Shown: positions 11,202-21,269, counted from the stretch's first letter. The stretch: 64,000 bases of DNA from Candidatus Legionella polyplacis (GCF_002776555.1 NZ_CP021497.1:124001-188000), one strand, 5' to 3'. Numbers and translations are program-made. The notes: generated by a model not told the origin, from the sequence alone.

Positions 11202-11614
11202 CTATTCTCCTATTTAAAACTATGGAATCTCTATTTAAAACTATAAAACATAAAAACATTTCAATTTTAAATATTATATAATAATACGTAAATATATTTT
11301 TTATCCAAAAAACTAATTTGTACAACAATAAAATATATTATTTTATCCTTAATTAATTATTAATAAGACATTATTATACATAATTTCTAATACTTTACAC
11401 TAAATAATTTTTATAAATACCTAAAAACAAAAAATAAAACTTCTCAAATATAAATAATTGTATTATTTATATTTTATAATAATAAAAAATATATATCTTA
11501 ATTTTAATTATATACACAACACCTCACTCAGATATAAAATAAACTAATTTTAAATTTAGAACAATTTAATAATTTCATAAACATTAAAATATCATTTTTA
11601 TTTATATATAAATT
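11202..11614. other. 413-bp gap between divergent hflK and fau
   Basis: No coding frame or RNA gene is recognisable. It must hold the promoters of hflK (leftward) and fau (rightward), but no clear -35/-10 pair stands out from the AT background. In many gammaproteobacteria 6S RNA lies just upstream of fau; nothing with its GC-rich stem structure is seen. A short direct repeat sits next to hflK and is listed separately. Confidence 0.6.
11210..11244 (-). repeat. 14-bp direct repeat, 21-bp period, in the hflK leader
   Basis: CTATTTAAAACTAT occurs at 11210-11223 and again at 11231-11244. On the coding strand each copy ends in AAATAG followed by a purine-rich stretch. The copy nearest the gene continues into the AGGAGA ribosome-binding site of hflK. 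It looks like a small tandem duplication of the leader. Confidence 0.75.
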
Positions 11615-12208
11615 ATGATTATTCAAAATTCTAAAAAAAAATATAATTCTTTAAGAGAAAAACAACAAAAAATAAGAAAATCATTTCCAATTTTTTATCA
11701 AAATCTAGTATCTAATATAATATGCAAAAAAATTTCTTTATTAAAAAAATATTACTTATCTAAAAATATTGCTTTATATTGGCCAATAAAAGGAGAAATA
11801 AACCTTAATCCACTATGGTTATATTCTTTACTTAATAAAAAAAAATGTTATTTTCCTTTTATGAAAAAAAATAAAACATTATCTTTTTTACAAGCAAAAT
11901 CTAATACTCCTTTTATAAAAAATAAATATAATATCTTAGAACCAGACTGTAAAAAATCAAAAAAAATAGCTCTAAAAAAATTAGATATTATCTTTATTCC
12001 AATTGTAGCTTTTGATAAAAATTGTAACCGACTAGGAATGGGTTATGGATACTATGATAGAACATTATCATATAAAAAAAATATACCCACTCTAATAGGT
12101 GTAGCCTACGATACACAATATATACATCACATTAATAAAAATCATTGGGATATAAGTATTAACCTAATAATTACACAATATTCAACATATTATAAAATAA
12201 TTGCATAA
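11615..12208 (+). CDS. fau: 5-formyltetrahydrofolate cyclo-ligase
   Basis: Converts 5-formyl-THF to 5,10-methenyl-THF, recycling folate by ATP hydrolysis. The 197 residues show an N-terminal LREKQQKIRKSF, IALYWPIKGEINLNPL (about 52-67), the substrate and ATP region RLGMGYGYYDRTL (about 145-157) and a C-terminal IGVAYDTQ. These correspond to the family's GRLGxGGGxYDR motif; the central glycines are partly replaced by Tyr. The gene stands alone with 237 bp to the next one. It completes a small folate set with folA and fmt elsewhere in the window. The symbol ygfA is also used. Confidence 0.9.
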   Translation: MIIQNSKKKYNSLREKQQKIRKSFPIFYQNLVSNIICKKISLLKKYYLSKNIALYWPIKGEINLNPLWLYSLLNKKKCYFPFMKKNKTLSFLQAKSNTPFIKNKYNILEPDCKKSKKIALKKLDIIFIPIVAFDKNCNRLGMGYGYYDRTLSYKKNIPTLIGVAYDTQYIHHINKNHWDISINLIITQYSTYYKIIA

Positions 12209-12445
12209 AAATAAATCCTGTTATAAATAACAATAATATGTTATCCTTCCCATAATAAAATTAATTGAACTATATACAAAAAACATAATTAAAATATTAA
12301 TATTTTAAAAATAAGAAATAAACTTTTAAAAATCAACAACAAATTACACATCTATTAAATAGATTGACAAAAAATAAAAATACAGACAATTAATAAAATT
12401 TATAAAAATATTAGTATAAAAACCAACTAACCATCACATAACAAA

Positions 12446-12640
12446 ATGCTAGAAAATAATTTCTACAAAAAATTAAAAAACACTATACAAAACATATTAA
12501 TACATTTAAATATAGTCACAAGAGAAGAATTTGAAATTCAAACAAAAGTACTTGAAAAAACAAGAGAAAAAGTAGAATTTTTACAACAACAATTAGAAGA
12601 TTTTATTAAAAAAAATAAAATTAACAATAAATCAAAATAA
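12446..12640 (+). CDS. ubiK: UbiK/YqiC-like accessory factor (BMFP domain)
   Basis: A 64-residue protein ending in a coiled coil. The segment VTREEFEIQTKVLEKTREKVEFLQQQLED is the conserved BMFP (YqiC) core, equal to the 'LVxREEFDVQxxVLxRTREKLxxLExRLxxLE' pattern. In E. coli UbiK is an accessory factor for aerobic ubiquinone synthesis and forms a trimeric coiled coil with UbiJ. Whether a ubiquinone pathway remains here cannot be judged from this window. The gene is isolated, with more than 200 bp of apparently empty sequence on both sides. The identification is from the motif alone. Confidence 0.85.
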   Translation: MLENNFYKKLKNTIQNILIHLNIVTREEFEIQTKVLEKTREKVEFLQQQLEDFIKKNKINNKSK

Positions 12641-12851
12641 TATTCTCCTATTAAAATATTTGAAGGTTAACAAAAAACATTACTAAAATAATCAATAATC
12701 AAAATACACAAATCAACTAAAATATAAAATTAAAACTAAAATACAAGTAATACAAAAAATATATATTATTACTAAATAATAATAAATATAAATTTATAAT
12801 TAAAAGCATTACTTTTTTTATAAAAAAAACATAATTTTTCAAATATACCTA

Positions 12852-13688
12852 ATGAAAATTAATTTTACTAAAATGCACAGCTTAGGAAACGATTTTATCA
12901 TCATAAATGGAATTTATAACAAAATTTCACTTACAAAAAAATATATAACAAAAATTGCAAATCGTCATACAGGTATAGGATTTGACCAATGTATAATCTT
13001 AAAAAAAAGTAATGACAAAAAAATTGATTTTTTATATACTATATACAATAGTAATGGTAAGGAAGTATTCCAATGTTGCAATGGAGTACGTTGTTTATAT
13101 AAATTTATAACTCATAACAATATTACTCAAAAAAAAAGAATTACTATTGCCACAAAATTTACTAAAAGTATAACATTTTTAAATCAAAAAAAAACAATAA
13201 CTACTATTATAAAAAAACCTAAATTAATAAATATTATTAAATCTTTTGATTACTTCAAAAAAAACCACTTTCATACATTATTTGTAAAAAAAACACTAAA
13301 ATATAAAATATATACAATAGATATTGGAAATCCACATGCAATTATAGTTAAAAAAAATATTAATAAAATCTCTATAAAAAAAATAGGAAAACAAATCAGT
13401 AAACATTCATTTTTTAAAGAGGAAACCAATGTAGAATTTATGCAAATCATTAATTCTAATTATATTAAAATTCGTGTATATGAAAGGGGATGCGGAGAAA
13501 CTAAATCTTGTGGAAGTGGAGCTATAGCATCAGCAATTATAGCAAAAATATTTTTTAACCTTAAAAAAAAAATTAATGTACTTTTTTCAAATGGAAAATT
13601 ATCAGTATATTGGCCTTCAATATATAGTCCTATATATATTACAGGTCCAGCAAAAATAGTATATGAAGGAGTTTTGCAAATAATGTAA
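12852..13688 (+). CDS. dapF: Diaminopimelate epimerase
   Basis: Interconverts LL- and meso-diaminopimelate, the wall cross-linking residue and lysine precursor. The 278 residues (274 in E. coli) carry both catalytic cysteines. One is in NSNGKEVFQCCNGVRC (about 65-80) and the other in RGCGETKSCGSGA (about 211-223). TKMHSLGNDF (6-15), RHTGIGFDQ (about 38-46) and DIGNPHAII are also family motifs. The next gene starts 237 bp downstream, so it is probably its own unit. With lysC and the mur genes it supports the view that the symbiont makes its own DAP-type peptidoglycan. Confidence 0.96.
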   Translation: MKINFTKMHSLGNDFIIINGIYNKISLTKKYITKIANRHTGIGFDQCIILKKSNDKKIDFLYTIYNSNGKEVFQCCNGVRCLYKFITHNNITQKKRITIATKFTKSITFLNQKKTITTIIKKPKLINIIKSFDYFKKNHFHTLFVKKTLKYKIYTIDIGNPHAIIVKKNINKISIKKIGKQISKHSFFKEETNVEFMQIINSNYIKIRVYERGCGETKSCGSGAIASAIIAKIFFNLKKKINVLFSNGKLSVYWPSIYSPIYITGPAKIVYEGVLQIM

Positions 13689-13925
13689 TATTTAAAAATC
13701 AAAATTTAAAAATAACATTTTTTATTATATACAAAACAATTTTTTAATCTCATTAAAAATATTAATTTTAACATACAGAAATACTACAAAATTTTTACCA
13801 CATTAAGATAAATAATCTATATAAATCATAAAAATTTCATCAATAAAATTAGTAAAAATTTAAATCTTATATTACTATAACACTTTTATACATTTATCAA
13901 ATACTATCTAAAACTATAAAAAACA

Positions 13926-15365
13926 ATGAATATAAAATATAACTGGATCAAAATCTCATTACCAATCTCAATTATTTTTTCATTCCGTATGTTCGGATTA
14001 TTTATGTTATTTCCTATCTTTACAGTTTTATCATCTAAATTAAAATATGCAAATCATACACTAATAGGAATCGCTTTTGGAATTTATGGACTAACTCAGG
14101 GAATAATGCAAATTCCAATGGGGATTTTATCTGATTATTACAATAGAAAAATAATACTTACAATTAATTTGTTTTGTTTTTCTATTGGAAGTTTAATAGC
14201 TGCTTTAAGTAATTCAATTTATACTATGATCTTTGCTAGAAGTTTACAAGGATTTGGAGCAATAGGTAGTATTTTAATTGCATTGCTATCTGATTTAGTC
14301 TTAGAAGAAGAAATAACTAAATCTATGCTTATAATAGGAATTAATATTGGAATTACTTTTAACATTGCTATAATCATAAGTCCAATTATTACCTATTATT
14401 TTCAATTAAAAAGTATATTTTATATATCAACAATATTACCCATTATTGGTATAATTTTATTACATATCTCAGTACCAAACCCTAATAAAAAAATATTTTA
14501 CCTAACAAAAAATCAAACTTTCTTACATATATTAAATACAGTTATAAAAAATAAAAATCTACAAAAACTAAATTTAAGTATATTTATACATCATTTTATT
14601 TTAACTACAACATTTTATGCATTACCAATAATACTAAAAAATTTATATTTATTTAAAGAAAAACAAAATGAACAATGGATCTTTTATTTCAAACTAATAA
14701 TTCTTACATCAATAATTACTATTCCAATAATATTTTTTACCGAAAAAAATAAATTGACAAAAAAAACAATATTATATTCAGTAATTATTATTGAAATTTC
14801 ACAAATATTTTTAACATTTTTAAATCAATACTCCTACTCATTATTATTTTTGCTTACATTAATATATTTCATTTCTTTTAATATCTTAGAAGCAAACCTT
14901 CCATCTTTGATATCAAAACAAGCATATCCTTCAACTAAGGGAACAGCCATTGGAATATACTCTAGTAGCCAATTTTTAGGAATTTTTATTGGAGGATTAT
15001 TTAGTGGAATATTAGATTCTAATATAGGTATAATAGGAATATTTATAACTAATGCATGCATATCTCTAATATGGATAATTATTTGTTTTTACATAGAACC
15101 AAATATAAGGTTATTAATCTTGCCTATAAAATTTTTGAATTTTTATAAAAAAAATAATAAATATACTAATAATAATTGTATTATTATTAGTAATAAAAAT
15201 AAAATTAAATTTTTTAAGAAAATAAATAAAATTCCAGGAATAAAAAAAATTTCTTTATCAAAAAAAGAAAAAAAACTTTATATATATATCAATAATAATC
15301 AAATAAAAAAAAATATACTATATAAATTGACAATATGTAATTTATTTATTATAAAAAAAAATTGA
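13926..15365 (+). CDS. MFS transporter, YajR-like, with C-terminal soluble domain
   Basis: Major facilitator superfamily permease with about 12 predicted membrane helices over residues 1-395 and an extra soluble tail (about 410-479). Motif A is visible as MGILSDYYNRKIILT (about 67-81). FGLFMLFPIFTV (helix 1) and IYGLTQGIMQIPMG (helix 2) match YajR-type proteins, which carry a small ferredoxin-like YAM domain at the C-terminus. The tail here (IPGIKKISLSKKEKKLYIYI) resembles the conserved 'LPGVxEVxxDxxxxxAYLKVD' core of that domain. The substrate is unknown. ssb follows after 55 bp. The same pairing next to rplQ is, to my knowledge, typical of Legionella and Coxiella. Confidence 0.82.
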   Translation: MNIKYNWIKISLPISIIFSFRMFGLFMLFPIFTVLSSKLKYANHTLIGIAFGIYGLTQGIMQIPMGILSDYYNRKIILTINLFCFSIGSLIAALSNSIYTMIFARSLQGFGAIGSILIALLSDLVLEEEITKSMLIIGINIGITFNIAIIISPIITYYFQLKSIFYISTILPIIGIILLHISVPNPNKKIFYLTKNQTFLHILNTVIKNKNLQKLNLSIFIHHFILTTTFYALPIILKNLYLFKEKQNEQWIFYFKLIILTSIITIPIIFFTEKNKLTKKTILYSVIIIEISQIFLTFLNQYSYSLLFLLTLIYFISFNILEANLPSLISKQAYPSTKGTAIGIYSSSQFLGIFIGGLFSGILDSNIGIIGIFITNACISLIWIIICFYIEPNIRLLILPIKFLNFYKKNNKYTNNNCIIISNKNKIKFFKKINKIPGIKKISLSKKEKKLYIYINNNQIKKNILYKLTICNLFIIKKN

Positions 15366-15420
15366 ATCTATTTATAATTTGTTTTAAAATAATAAAAAAA
15401 TTAATTATCAAATTTTAAAA

Positions 15421-15954
15421 ATGTCTAGAGGAATAAATAAAGTAATATTGATAGGAAATGTAGGAAACACTCCAGAAATCAGATACATGTCCAATGGAAA
15501 CCCGGTTGCAACACTTTCATTAGCAACAAATGAGATATGGAAAAACAAACAAACATTTGAAAAACAAGAAAAAACAGAATGGCACAGAATAGTATTTTTT
15601 AATAAACTCGGAGAAATCGTAAGAGAATATATAAAAAAAGGATCTAAAATTTATATAGAAGGAAGTCTAAGAACAAGAAAATGGCAAGATTCAGAAGGAA
15701 AAGATAAATATATAACAGAAATTATTGCCAATGACCTAAACATATTGGGAAATAAAAATAATAATCTATCTGAAACTATAATATCTGAAATTCCTGAAAA
15801 AAATATACAACAAAATAATTCTAAAAAATCTACTAGTACTGAAAATAATTTTCCTGTAGAAAATGTAAAGATAAAGAATGAACTATCAAAAAATATCTTT
15901 GATGAAATAAATGAAGAATTAAATAACGAATTAAACGATGAAATCCCATTCTAA
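15421..15954 (+). CDS. ssb: Single-stranded DNA-binding protein
   Basis: Binds single-stranded DNA during replication and repair and recruits partner enzymes. The 177 residues (178 in E. coli) have the OB fold (about 1-112). Motifs are [53 protein letters not shown] and [14 protein letters not shown] low-complexity linker rich in Asn, Lys and Glu follows, then the acidic C-terminal tip DEIPF that docks partner proteins. It faces rplQ tail to tail, 41 bp apart. Conservation of the tip suggests SSB interactions are still selected. Confidence 0.97.
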   Translation: MSRGINKVILIGNVGNTPEIRYMSNGNPVATLSLATNEIWKNKQTFEKQEKTEWHRIVFFNKLGEIVREYIKKGSKIYIEGSLRTRKWQDSEGKDKYITEIIANDLNILGNKNNNLSETIISEIPEKNIQQNNSKKSTSTENNFPVENVKIKNELSKNIFDEINEELNNELNDEIPF

Positions 15955-15995
15955 ATAAACATTATTGCATAACATACAACCATAAAAACATTTTT

Positions 15996-16349
15996 TTATT
16001 TAACTAACATAACTACAACCATTAAAGTATTATCTCCAGATCTATATCCACATTTTAATATCCTAGTATAACCACCTGACCTATTCATATACCTAGGACC
16101 TAAAACATTAAATAATTTTTTAACAACTTCCTTTGATCTTAACTTATTAAAAACACTACGACGAGCAGATACAGAATCTTTTTTACTAATAGTAATAATT
16201 GGCTCTATATATTTACGTAACTCCTTACCTTTATATAAAGTTGTTTTTATAATTTCATTTTTTATTAAAGAAACACACATATTAAAAAACATTAATTTCT
16301 TATGACTACTTAATCTATTAAAATTATTTCTACCACATCTATGACGCAC
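15996..16349 (-). CDS. rplQ: 50S ribosomal protein L17
   Basis: Large-subunit protein, last gene of the alpha operon. The peptide from GTG 16349 is 117 residues and begins VRHRCGRNNFNRLSSHKKLMFFNM, matching [21 protein letters not shown] of L17. Other family blocks are IKTTLYKGKELRKYIEPIITI and GGYTRILKCGYRSGDN. A GGAGG lies five bases before this GTG. The in-frame TTG twelve bases earlier would place that GGAGG inside the gene, so GTG is preferred. It follows rpoA after a gap of about 120 bp. Confidence 0.97.
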   Translation of the reverse strand: MRHRCGRNNFNRLSSHKKLMFFNMCVSLIKNEIIKTTLYKGKELRKYIEPIITISKKDSVSARRSVFNKLRSKEVVKKLFNVLGPRYMNRSGGYTRILKCGYRSGDNTLMVVVMLVK

Positions 16350-16354
16350 AATAT

Positions 16355-16359
16355 CCTCC
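16355..16359 (-). promoter_or_regulatory. Shine-Dalgarno deciding the rplQ start
   Basis: GGAGG lies five bases upstream of the GTG at 16349. It sits inside the longer alternative frame that would begin with TTG at 16361. Together with homology to L17 it fixes the start at GTG. Confidence 0.8.
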
Positions 16360-16470
16360 AATCTATAATTAACAAAACACTTTTATATAAAAACTTACAA
16401 AACAAGTATAATATATCACTTTATATTTTAACAACAACATCAAAATATTTACTAAAAAATAACCATACAT

Positions 16471-17484
16471 TTATTTTTGATCTTTACTATTAGGAGAAAT
16501 CCAATTTTTAATAGTCATACCCAAAGATAAAGAACGAGATGCAAGAACATCTTTAATTTCATTCATAGATTTTTTCCCTAAATTAGGAGTTTTTAATAAT
16601 TCAGATTCTGTTTTTTGTACTAAATCACCTATAAAATGAATATTTTCTGCTTTTAAACAATTTGCTGACCTTACAGTTAAATCTAAATCATCAACTGAAC
16701 GCAATAATATAGGATCAAACATAAAAGAAGATTCTTTCTTTTCAATTTTTTCAGGCTCTTCAATCTTTATATTAATAAACGCTTGTAATTGTCTTTTCAA
16801 AATATACGCAGACATTTCAATTGCTTCCATTGGATTAATAGTACCATTTGTATATAACTCAATAATTAACTTATCAAGATTAGTTCTATTTCGTACCCTA
16901 GTACTATCAACAAAATAAGATACTTTTTTTACTGGAGAAAATATATTATCTATTTTTAAAACTCCAATAGATTTATTCATATTATTTTCCTCTTTATCAT
17001 GATAACCTATACAAGATTCCGAAGAATAAAATCCAATACCTTTTATAACCTTTAATGACATATTTAAATATCCACTTTCATTTAAAGTTGCAATAACTAA
17101 ATCCGGATTCATAATATCTACGCCATTAACTAATTCTATATCACCAGCAACAACTTCACATGGACCATGTTTCTTTAAATGTAAAATAACCTCTTCTTTG
17201 CTAGTCACCATTTTTACAGCAATCTGTTTTAAATTAAGTAGTATATTTACCACATCTTCTCTAACTCCATCAATTTTACTATATTCATGAGCTACATTTT
17301 CAATATTTACTTCAACTATAGCACTTCCAGGCATAGAAGATAAAAGAATTCTTCTAAGAGCATTGCCTAAAGTATGACCATAACCTCTTTCTAAAGGTTC
17401 AAGAATAATTTTAGAATAATTTACAGAATCTGAAGATACCCTCAATGCAGACGGAACTAACATTTCATTAATTTTATTATACAT
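16471..17484 (-). CDS. rpoA: RNA polymerase alpha subunit
   Basis: Scaffold of RNA polymerase assembly and contact site for UP elements and activators. The 337 residues (329 in E. coli) include both domains. The N-terminal assembly domain has [26 protein letters not shown] (about 28-53) and the C-terminal helix-hairpin-helix domain has [22 protein letters not shown] and [19 protein letters not shown]. Retention of the C-terminal domain suggests that some UP-element or activator control remains possible. A GGAG lies at a suitable distance before the ATG. Operon order is rpsM, rpsK, rpsD, rpoA, rplQ. Confidence 0.98.
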   Translation of the reverse strand: MYNKINEMLVPSALRVSSDSVNYSKIILEPLERGYGHTLGNALRRILLSSMPGSAIVEVNIENVAHEYSKIDGVREDVVNILLNLKQIAVKMVTSKEEVILHLKKHGPCEVVAGDIELVNGVDIMNPDLVIATLNESGYLNMSLKVIKGIGFYSSESCIGYHDKEENNMNKSIGVLKIDNIFSPVKKVSYFVDSTRVRNRTNLDKLIIELYTNGTINPMEAIEMSAYILKRQLQAFINIKIEEPEKIEKKESSFMFDPILLRSVDDLDLTVRSANCLKAENIHFIGDLVQKTESELLKTPNLGKKSMNEIKDVLASRSLSLGMTIKNWISPNSKDQK

Positions 17485-17510
17485 TTATATATCTCCAAAA
17501 AAAATAATAA

Positions 17511-18131
17511 TTATTTTGAATAAAGCTCAACTACTAAATTTATATTGTAATCAGAAGATAAATCACTCATCGACGGATAAGAACAAAAAACTCCACTATA
17601 TTCACTTGCATTAACTTTTAACCAATTAAAACTTATTTTTTGTTTAGAAAAATTAATAGCAGATTTAATCCTATCTTGATTTCTTGCTTTTTCACTAATA
17701 CAAACGATATCATTTATCGATAAAAGATATGATGCTATATTAATAATTTTTCCATTCACTAATATACATTTGTGACTCACTAACTGCCTAGATTCTGCTC
17801 TAGTACTAGAAAAACCCATTCGATAAACCACATTATCAAGACGTCTTTCAAGAAACTGTATTAAATTTTCACCAGTTGAACCCTTTTTCATAGCAGCTTT
17901 TTTATAATAATTTCTAAACTGTCTTTCTAAAACTCCATACAATCTTTTAATTTTCTGTTTCTCTCTTAATTGAATCCCATAATCACTTAATCTAGATTTA
18001 ATTCCAGATTTTTTTCCAGGTAAACTATCATATTTACATTTACTCTTATAATCACGTATACCACTTTTTAAATATAAATCTAAATTCTCTCTACGTGATA
18101 ATTTACATTTTGGTCCAAGATATCTAGCCAT
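17511..18131 (-). CDS. rpsD: 30S ribosomal protein S4
   Basis: Primary 16S rRNA-binding protein and, in E. coli, translational repressor of the alpha operon. It has 206 residues, as in E. coli. Motifs are [21 protein letters not shown] (start), [26 protein letters not shown] and the S4 RNA-binding domain [14 protein letters not shown] and [16 protein letters not shown] (about 93-130). An AAGGAG precedes the ATG. The C-terminus ends NLVVELYSK, as in proteobacteria. rpoA begins 26 bp downstream. Confidence 0.98.
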   Translation of the reverse strand: MARYLGPKCKLSRRENLDLYLKSGIRDYKSKCKYDSLPGKKSGIKSRLSDYGIQLREKQKIKRLYGVLERQFRNYYKKAAMKKGSTGENLIQFLERRLDNVVYRMGFSSTRAESRQLVSHKCILVNGKIINIASYLLSINDIVCISEKARNQDRIKSAINFSKQKISFNWLKVNASEYSGVFCSYPSMSDLSSDYNINLVVELYSK

Positions 18132-18184
18132 ATTTCTACAAATCTCCTTTAATTCAATATATTTATATTATATATATTAATAAA

Positions 18185-18577
18185 CTATACTCTTCGTTTC
18201 TTTGGCGGTTTACACCCATTATGAGGAATACCAGTTACATCAGTTATCTGAATAATTTTAAAATCTTGAGAAATTAACTCTCTAATTGTAGATTCACGAC
18301 CAGGTCCAGGTCCGTTAACTAAAACAATAACTGAATTCATTCCATACTTTTCTTTAACGACTTTCGCAGCTCTTTCCATAGCAACTTGTGCAGCATAAGG
18401 AGTACTTTTCCTTGATCCTTTAAATCCAGAACCTCCAGAGCTTTCCCAACATAAAGTATTTCCTTGTCTATCAGTAATTGTAATTATTGTATTATTAAAT
18501 GATGCATGGATATGCACTATTCCATCTAATATAACACCTTTTTTATTCTTTCTCTGTTCTCTATTTTTTTCTATCAT
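18185..18577 (-). CDS. rpsK: 30S ribosomal protein S11
   Basis: Platform protein of the small subunit that helps form the mRNA exit region. The 130 residues (129 in E. coli) contain [63 protein letters not shown] and the C-terminus [18 protein letters not shown]. All are diagnostic. It is 39 bp after rpsM and 53 bp before rpsD in the alpha operon. Conservation is very high compared with genes on the other strand. Confidence 0.98.
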   Translation of the reverse strand: MIEKNREQRKNKKGVILDGIVHIHASFNNTIITITDRQGNTLCWESSGGSGFKGSRKSTPYAAQVAMERAAKVVKEKYGMNSVIVLVNGPGPGRESTIRELISQDFKIIQITDVTGIPHNGCKPPKKRRV

Positions 18578-18616
18578 ATTAACTCTATTTTACAATGTTA
18601 AAAATATAATACTTAA

Positions 18617-18964
18617 CTATCTATTTCTTTTACTCTTCCTAGTTTTAGCATTTGTTCTTGTTCTTTGTCCTCTTACTGGCAAACATCTACGATGTCTATT
18701 CCCTCTGTAACATCCAATGTCAATCAATCTTTTTACATTCATAGATACTATACGTCTCAAATCTCCTTCAACATTAATTTTTGTAATCTCAGAACGCAAA
18801 TTTGTTATATCAACATCCGATAATTCTGATATTCTAGAGCAAATATTGATATTTACTGACCTACATATATTTACAGCAGTAGACTTTCCTATACCATAAA
18901 TAGACATAATTGCAATTACAATATGCTTATCATCTGATATATTTACTCCAGCAATACGTACCAC
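18617..18964 (-). CDS. rpsM: 30S ribosomal protein S13
   Basis: Small-subunit head protein contacting P-site tRNA and forming bridge B1. The 115 residues read [34 protein letters not shown] and end [18 protein letters not shown], matching S13 (118 in E. coli). The start codon is GTG at 18964 with a G-rich stretch a few bases before it; no in-frame ATG gives the conserved N-terminus. It is the first gene of the alpha operon, separated from rpmJ by 145 bp. Confidence 0.97.
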   Translation of the reverse strand: MVRIAGVNISDDKHIVIAIMSIYGIGKSTAVNICRSVNINICSRISELSDVDITNLRSEITKINVEGDLRRIVSMNVKRLIDIGCYRGNRHRRCLPVRGQRTRTNAKTRKSKRNR

Positions 18965-19109
18965 AAATACCCCCTTTTTTTATTTCTTATACTATTAAAA
19001 AAAAAATATACTTTTAAAAAAAAACACTTTTATAAAAGTATTTAACTTTTTATAAATAAATCTTAACTAATATTAATAAAAAAATATTAATATAAAAATC
19101 ATTACTTCA

Positions 19110-19226
19110 CTATCCCTGTTTTTGTTTATGTCGTTTATCCTTATTGCATAAAACACGTACAACCCTTTTTCTTCTAATCACCTTACAATAACGACAAAAT
19201 TTTTTTACCGATGTTCTTATTTTCAT
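19110..19226 (-). CDS. rpmJ: 50S ribosomal protein L36
   Basis: A 38-residue protein found by translating the gap between secY and rpsM, its usual site. It reads [20 protein letters not shown] and ends DKRHKQKQG, nearly the same as E. coli L36. The zinc ligands Cys11, Cys14, Cys27 and His32 are all present, so this is the zinc-binding (C+) form. It starts with ATG 19226 and stops with TAG 19110-19112. It is the smallest protein gene in the window. Confidence 0.96.
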   Translation of the reverse strand: MKIRTSVKKFCRYCKVIRRKRVVRVLCNKDKRHKQKQG

Positions 19227-19304
19227 AATAATATAAAATAAAAATTTATCTATATAAAACAACAACATAAAAATATTTCTATTCACTATCTATTTAAATA
19301 AAAC

Positions 19305-20606
19305 TTATAAAAACTTTGGCAATTTAATGCCTTTAAAATTAGCCTTTTTTATTAAAGAATCATATTGTTTAGTCATAAGATGAGCCTGTATTTGAGATAT
19401 AAAATCCATAACAACAACAACCACTATCAAAATAGATGTTCCACCAAAATAAAATGGTACATTACACGTATACATTAAAAGTTGAGGTAATAAACACACT
19501 AACATTAAATATGTTGCACCAAATAAAGTCAACCTCATCATAACAGTATATATATATTTCATAGTTTGTTCCCCAGGACGTATACCTAAAATATAAGCAC
19601 CAGATTTTTTCAAATTCTCCGCAGTGTCTTTAGGATTAAATACTAAAGTAGCATAAAAAAAAGAAAAAAACAAAATAGAAAAAGAATAAATAAACAAATA
19701 TAAAGGTCTTCCAGGAGAAATTAATAAACCTATGTTATACAACAATCCTGTTATTTTTCCTTTCTCAAAAAACTGAATTAACATAGCAGGCAATAATATA
19801 ATACTTGAAGCAAAAATTGGAGGAATTACACCAGAAACATTAATTTTTAATGGCAAATGACTACTTTGAGCAGCATATATTTTTCTTCCATAAGTACGCT
19901 GAGCATAATTAACACGAATACAACGCTGCGCTCTTTCAATAAAAACAACAAAACTGATAATAAATATCATCATTAACAAAAACAATAATAATACTAATAT
20001 TTTCAACTTTCCTTCTCTTTCTTGTTGTACTACTCTAATGATAGAAGAAGGAATACTAGAAACAATTCCAGAAAAAATAATTAAAGAAATTCCATTTCCT
20101 ATACCTCTTTCAGTAATTTGCTCTCCCAACCACATTAAAAACATCGTTCCAGTCACTAAAGTGATAACAGTTATAAAATAAAATAAAATATCTGAATACA
20201 AAACCATATCGTGAACCACTAACCATCTTGCCATACCTAAAGATTGAAATACAGATAACAATAATGTTAAATATCTTACATACTGATTTATTTTTTTTCT
20301 ACCTAAAACTCCCTCTTTTTTTAACTGATCTAACGAAGGGATTACTAAAGATAACAATTGAACGATAATAGATGATGATATATAAGGAACTATACCAATA
20401 GCAAATACTGTAAATCTAGATAATGAACCACCAGAAAACATATTAAATAATCCAAATATTGTATTTTGTTGATTTTGAAAAAAAATACTCAACTCTCTTA
20501 AATTTAATCCAGGAACAGGTATATAGGATCCTAATCTATAAACCACAATAGACACAAAAAGAAAGAATAACCTAATATTAATTTCTTTTAAACCAGACTT
20601 TCTCAC
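19305..20606 (-). CDS. secY: Protein translocase subunit SecY
   Basis: Channel subunit of the SecYEG translocon in the inner membrane. The 433 residues (443 in E. coli) have ten predicted membrane helices. Family motifs are YRLGSYIPVPGLN (helix 1 and plug region), GIVPYISSSIIVQLL, GIGNGISLIIFSGIV, AQRTYGRK (the cytosolic loop), PRPEQ-like IRPGEQT and a C-terminal HLMTKQYDSLIKKANF. The start codon is GTG 20606, preceded by AAGGGA at a good distance. It follows rplO after 58 bp in the spc operon. secE is also present (46142); secG is not in the window. Confidence 0.97.
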   Translation of the reverse strand: MRKSGLKEINIRLFFLFVSIVVYRLGSYIPVPGLNLRELSIFFQNQQNTIFGLFNMFSGGSLSRFTVFAIGIVPYISSSIIVQLLSLVIPSLDQLKKEGVLGRKKINQYVRYLTLLLSVFQSLGMARWLVVHDMVLYSDILFYFITVITLVTGTMFLMWLGEQITERGIGNGISLIIFSGIVSSIPSSIIRVVQQEREGKLKILVLLLFLLMMIFIISFVVFIERAQRCIRVNYAQRTYGRKIYAAQSSHLPLKINVSGVIPPIFASSIILLPAMLIQFFEKGKITGLLYNIGLLISPGRPLYLFIYSFSILFFSFFYATLVFNPKDTAENLKKSGAYILGIRPGEQTMKYIYTVMMRLTLFGATYLMLVCLLPQLLMYTCNVPFYFGGTSILIVVVVVMDFISQIQAHLMTKQYDSLIKKANFKGIKLPKFL

Positions 20607-20664
20607 TATAATCCCTTTTTATGCTGTATAAAACAATATAAAATTTATAAAAAAATAACTATAA

Positions 20665-21084
20665 TCAATTTATAATAAATTTCTTAGCACCTTTAGAAAT
20701 TTTTAAACCTACAAATTTAAAATTAACAAAACATCTTTTCTTAGGTGCAATAATTTTTACATTCCTAATTATCCTTTTTATCAATTTAAATTTTTTTAAA
20801 ATTTTTAAATCAATTTCCTTAACATTTTTTATTTTTAATAATTCATCTAATCTTAATTCTTTTGAAAAATTTTTTTTTACAGAATTAAAACCTATTTTTG
20901 GTACACGTCTATATATTGGAGTTTGTCCACCTTCAAAACCAATTTTATGAAAACCTCCAGATCTAGATTTTTGACCTTTATGTCCCTTCCCTGAAGTTTT
21001 TCCATAACCAGATCCAATTCCTCTTCCAATACGTTTTTTATATTTTTTCTTAGATAAATTACAAAAAACAAAATTTAAACTCAT
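20665..21084 (-). CDS. rplO: 50S ribosomal protein L15
   Basis: Late-assembly large-subunit protein. It has 139 residues from ATG 21084. The glycine-rich block [27 protein letters not shown] is diagnostic and is followed by [17 protein letters not shown]. The C-terminal half is more diverged and Lys-rich than usual but keeps its length (144 in E. coli). The chosen ATG shares a base with the rpmD stop (TAATG) and has GAGGA nine bases upstream. A longer frame from 21093 would put its ATG too close to that site. Confidence 0.96.
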   Translation of the reverse strand: MSLNFVFCNLSKKKYKKRIGRGIGSGYGKTSGKGHKGQKSRSGGFHKIGFEGGQTPIYRRVPKIGFNSVKKNFSKELRLDELLKIKNVKEIDLKILKKFKLIKRIIRNVKIIAPKKRCFVNFKFVGLKISKGAKKFIIN

Positions 21085-21269
21085 TAAATACATTCCTCAT
21101 ATTTCAACAAATATGAAACAACACTAATCAAACCACGAATTGAAGGATTATCAATTTTAATAACACTACTATTTACTCTTTTTAATCCCAGCTGTCTAAT
21201 TATATTAACATGTTTAGATCTACACCCAATAATACTTTTTACCAAAGTAATTTTAATCTTTTTAATCAT
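21084..21269 (-). CDS. rpmD: 50S ribosomal protein L30
   Basis: A 61-residue large-subunit protein (59 in E. coli). It reads [20 protein letters not shown], then [25 protein letters not shown], matching the L30 pattern 'TLVRSxIGRxxxHxxxLxGLGLRRxxxxVxxxDTPxxRGMI'. I prefer ATG 21269 to a GTG nine bases upstream because it gives the conserved N-terminus; neither has a clear ribosome-binding site. It lies between rpsE and rplO in the spc operon and shares one base with rplO. Confidence 0.93.
   Translation of the reverse strand: MIKKIKITLVKSIIGCRSKHVNIIRQLGLKRVNSSVIKIDNPSIRGLISVVSYLLKYEECI

Noticed and set aside
11202-11614. 6S RNA upstream of fau
   Set aside because: The location fits, but there is no GC-containing long hairpin or bubble structure, only AT-rich sequence.
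13460-13702. Open frame on the - strand across the end of dapF
   Set aside because: It lies antisense to a well-conserved epimerase and has no recognisable product. It is a shadow of the coding frame, like similar antisense frames in rpoB, rpoC, tuf and rplB.
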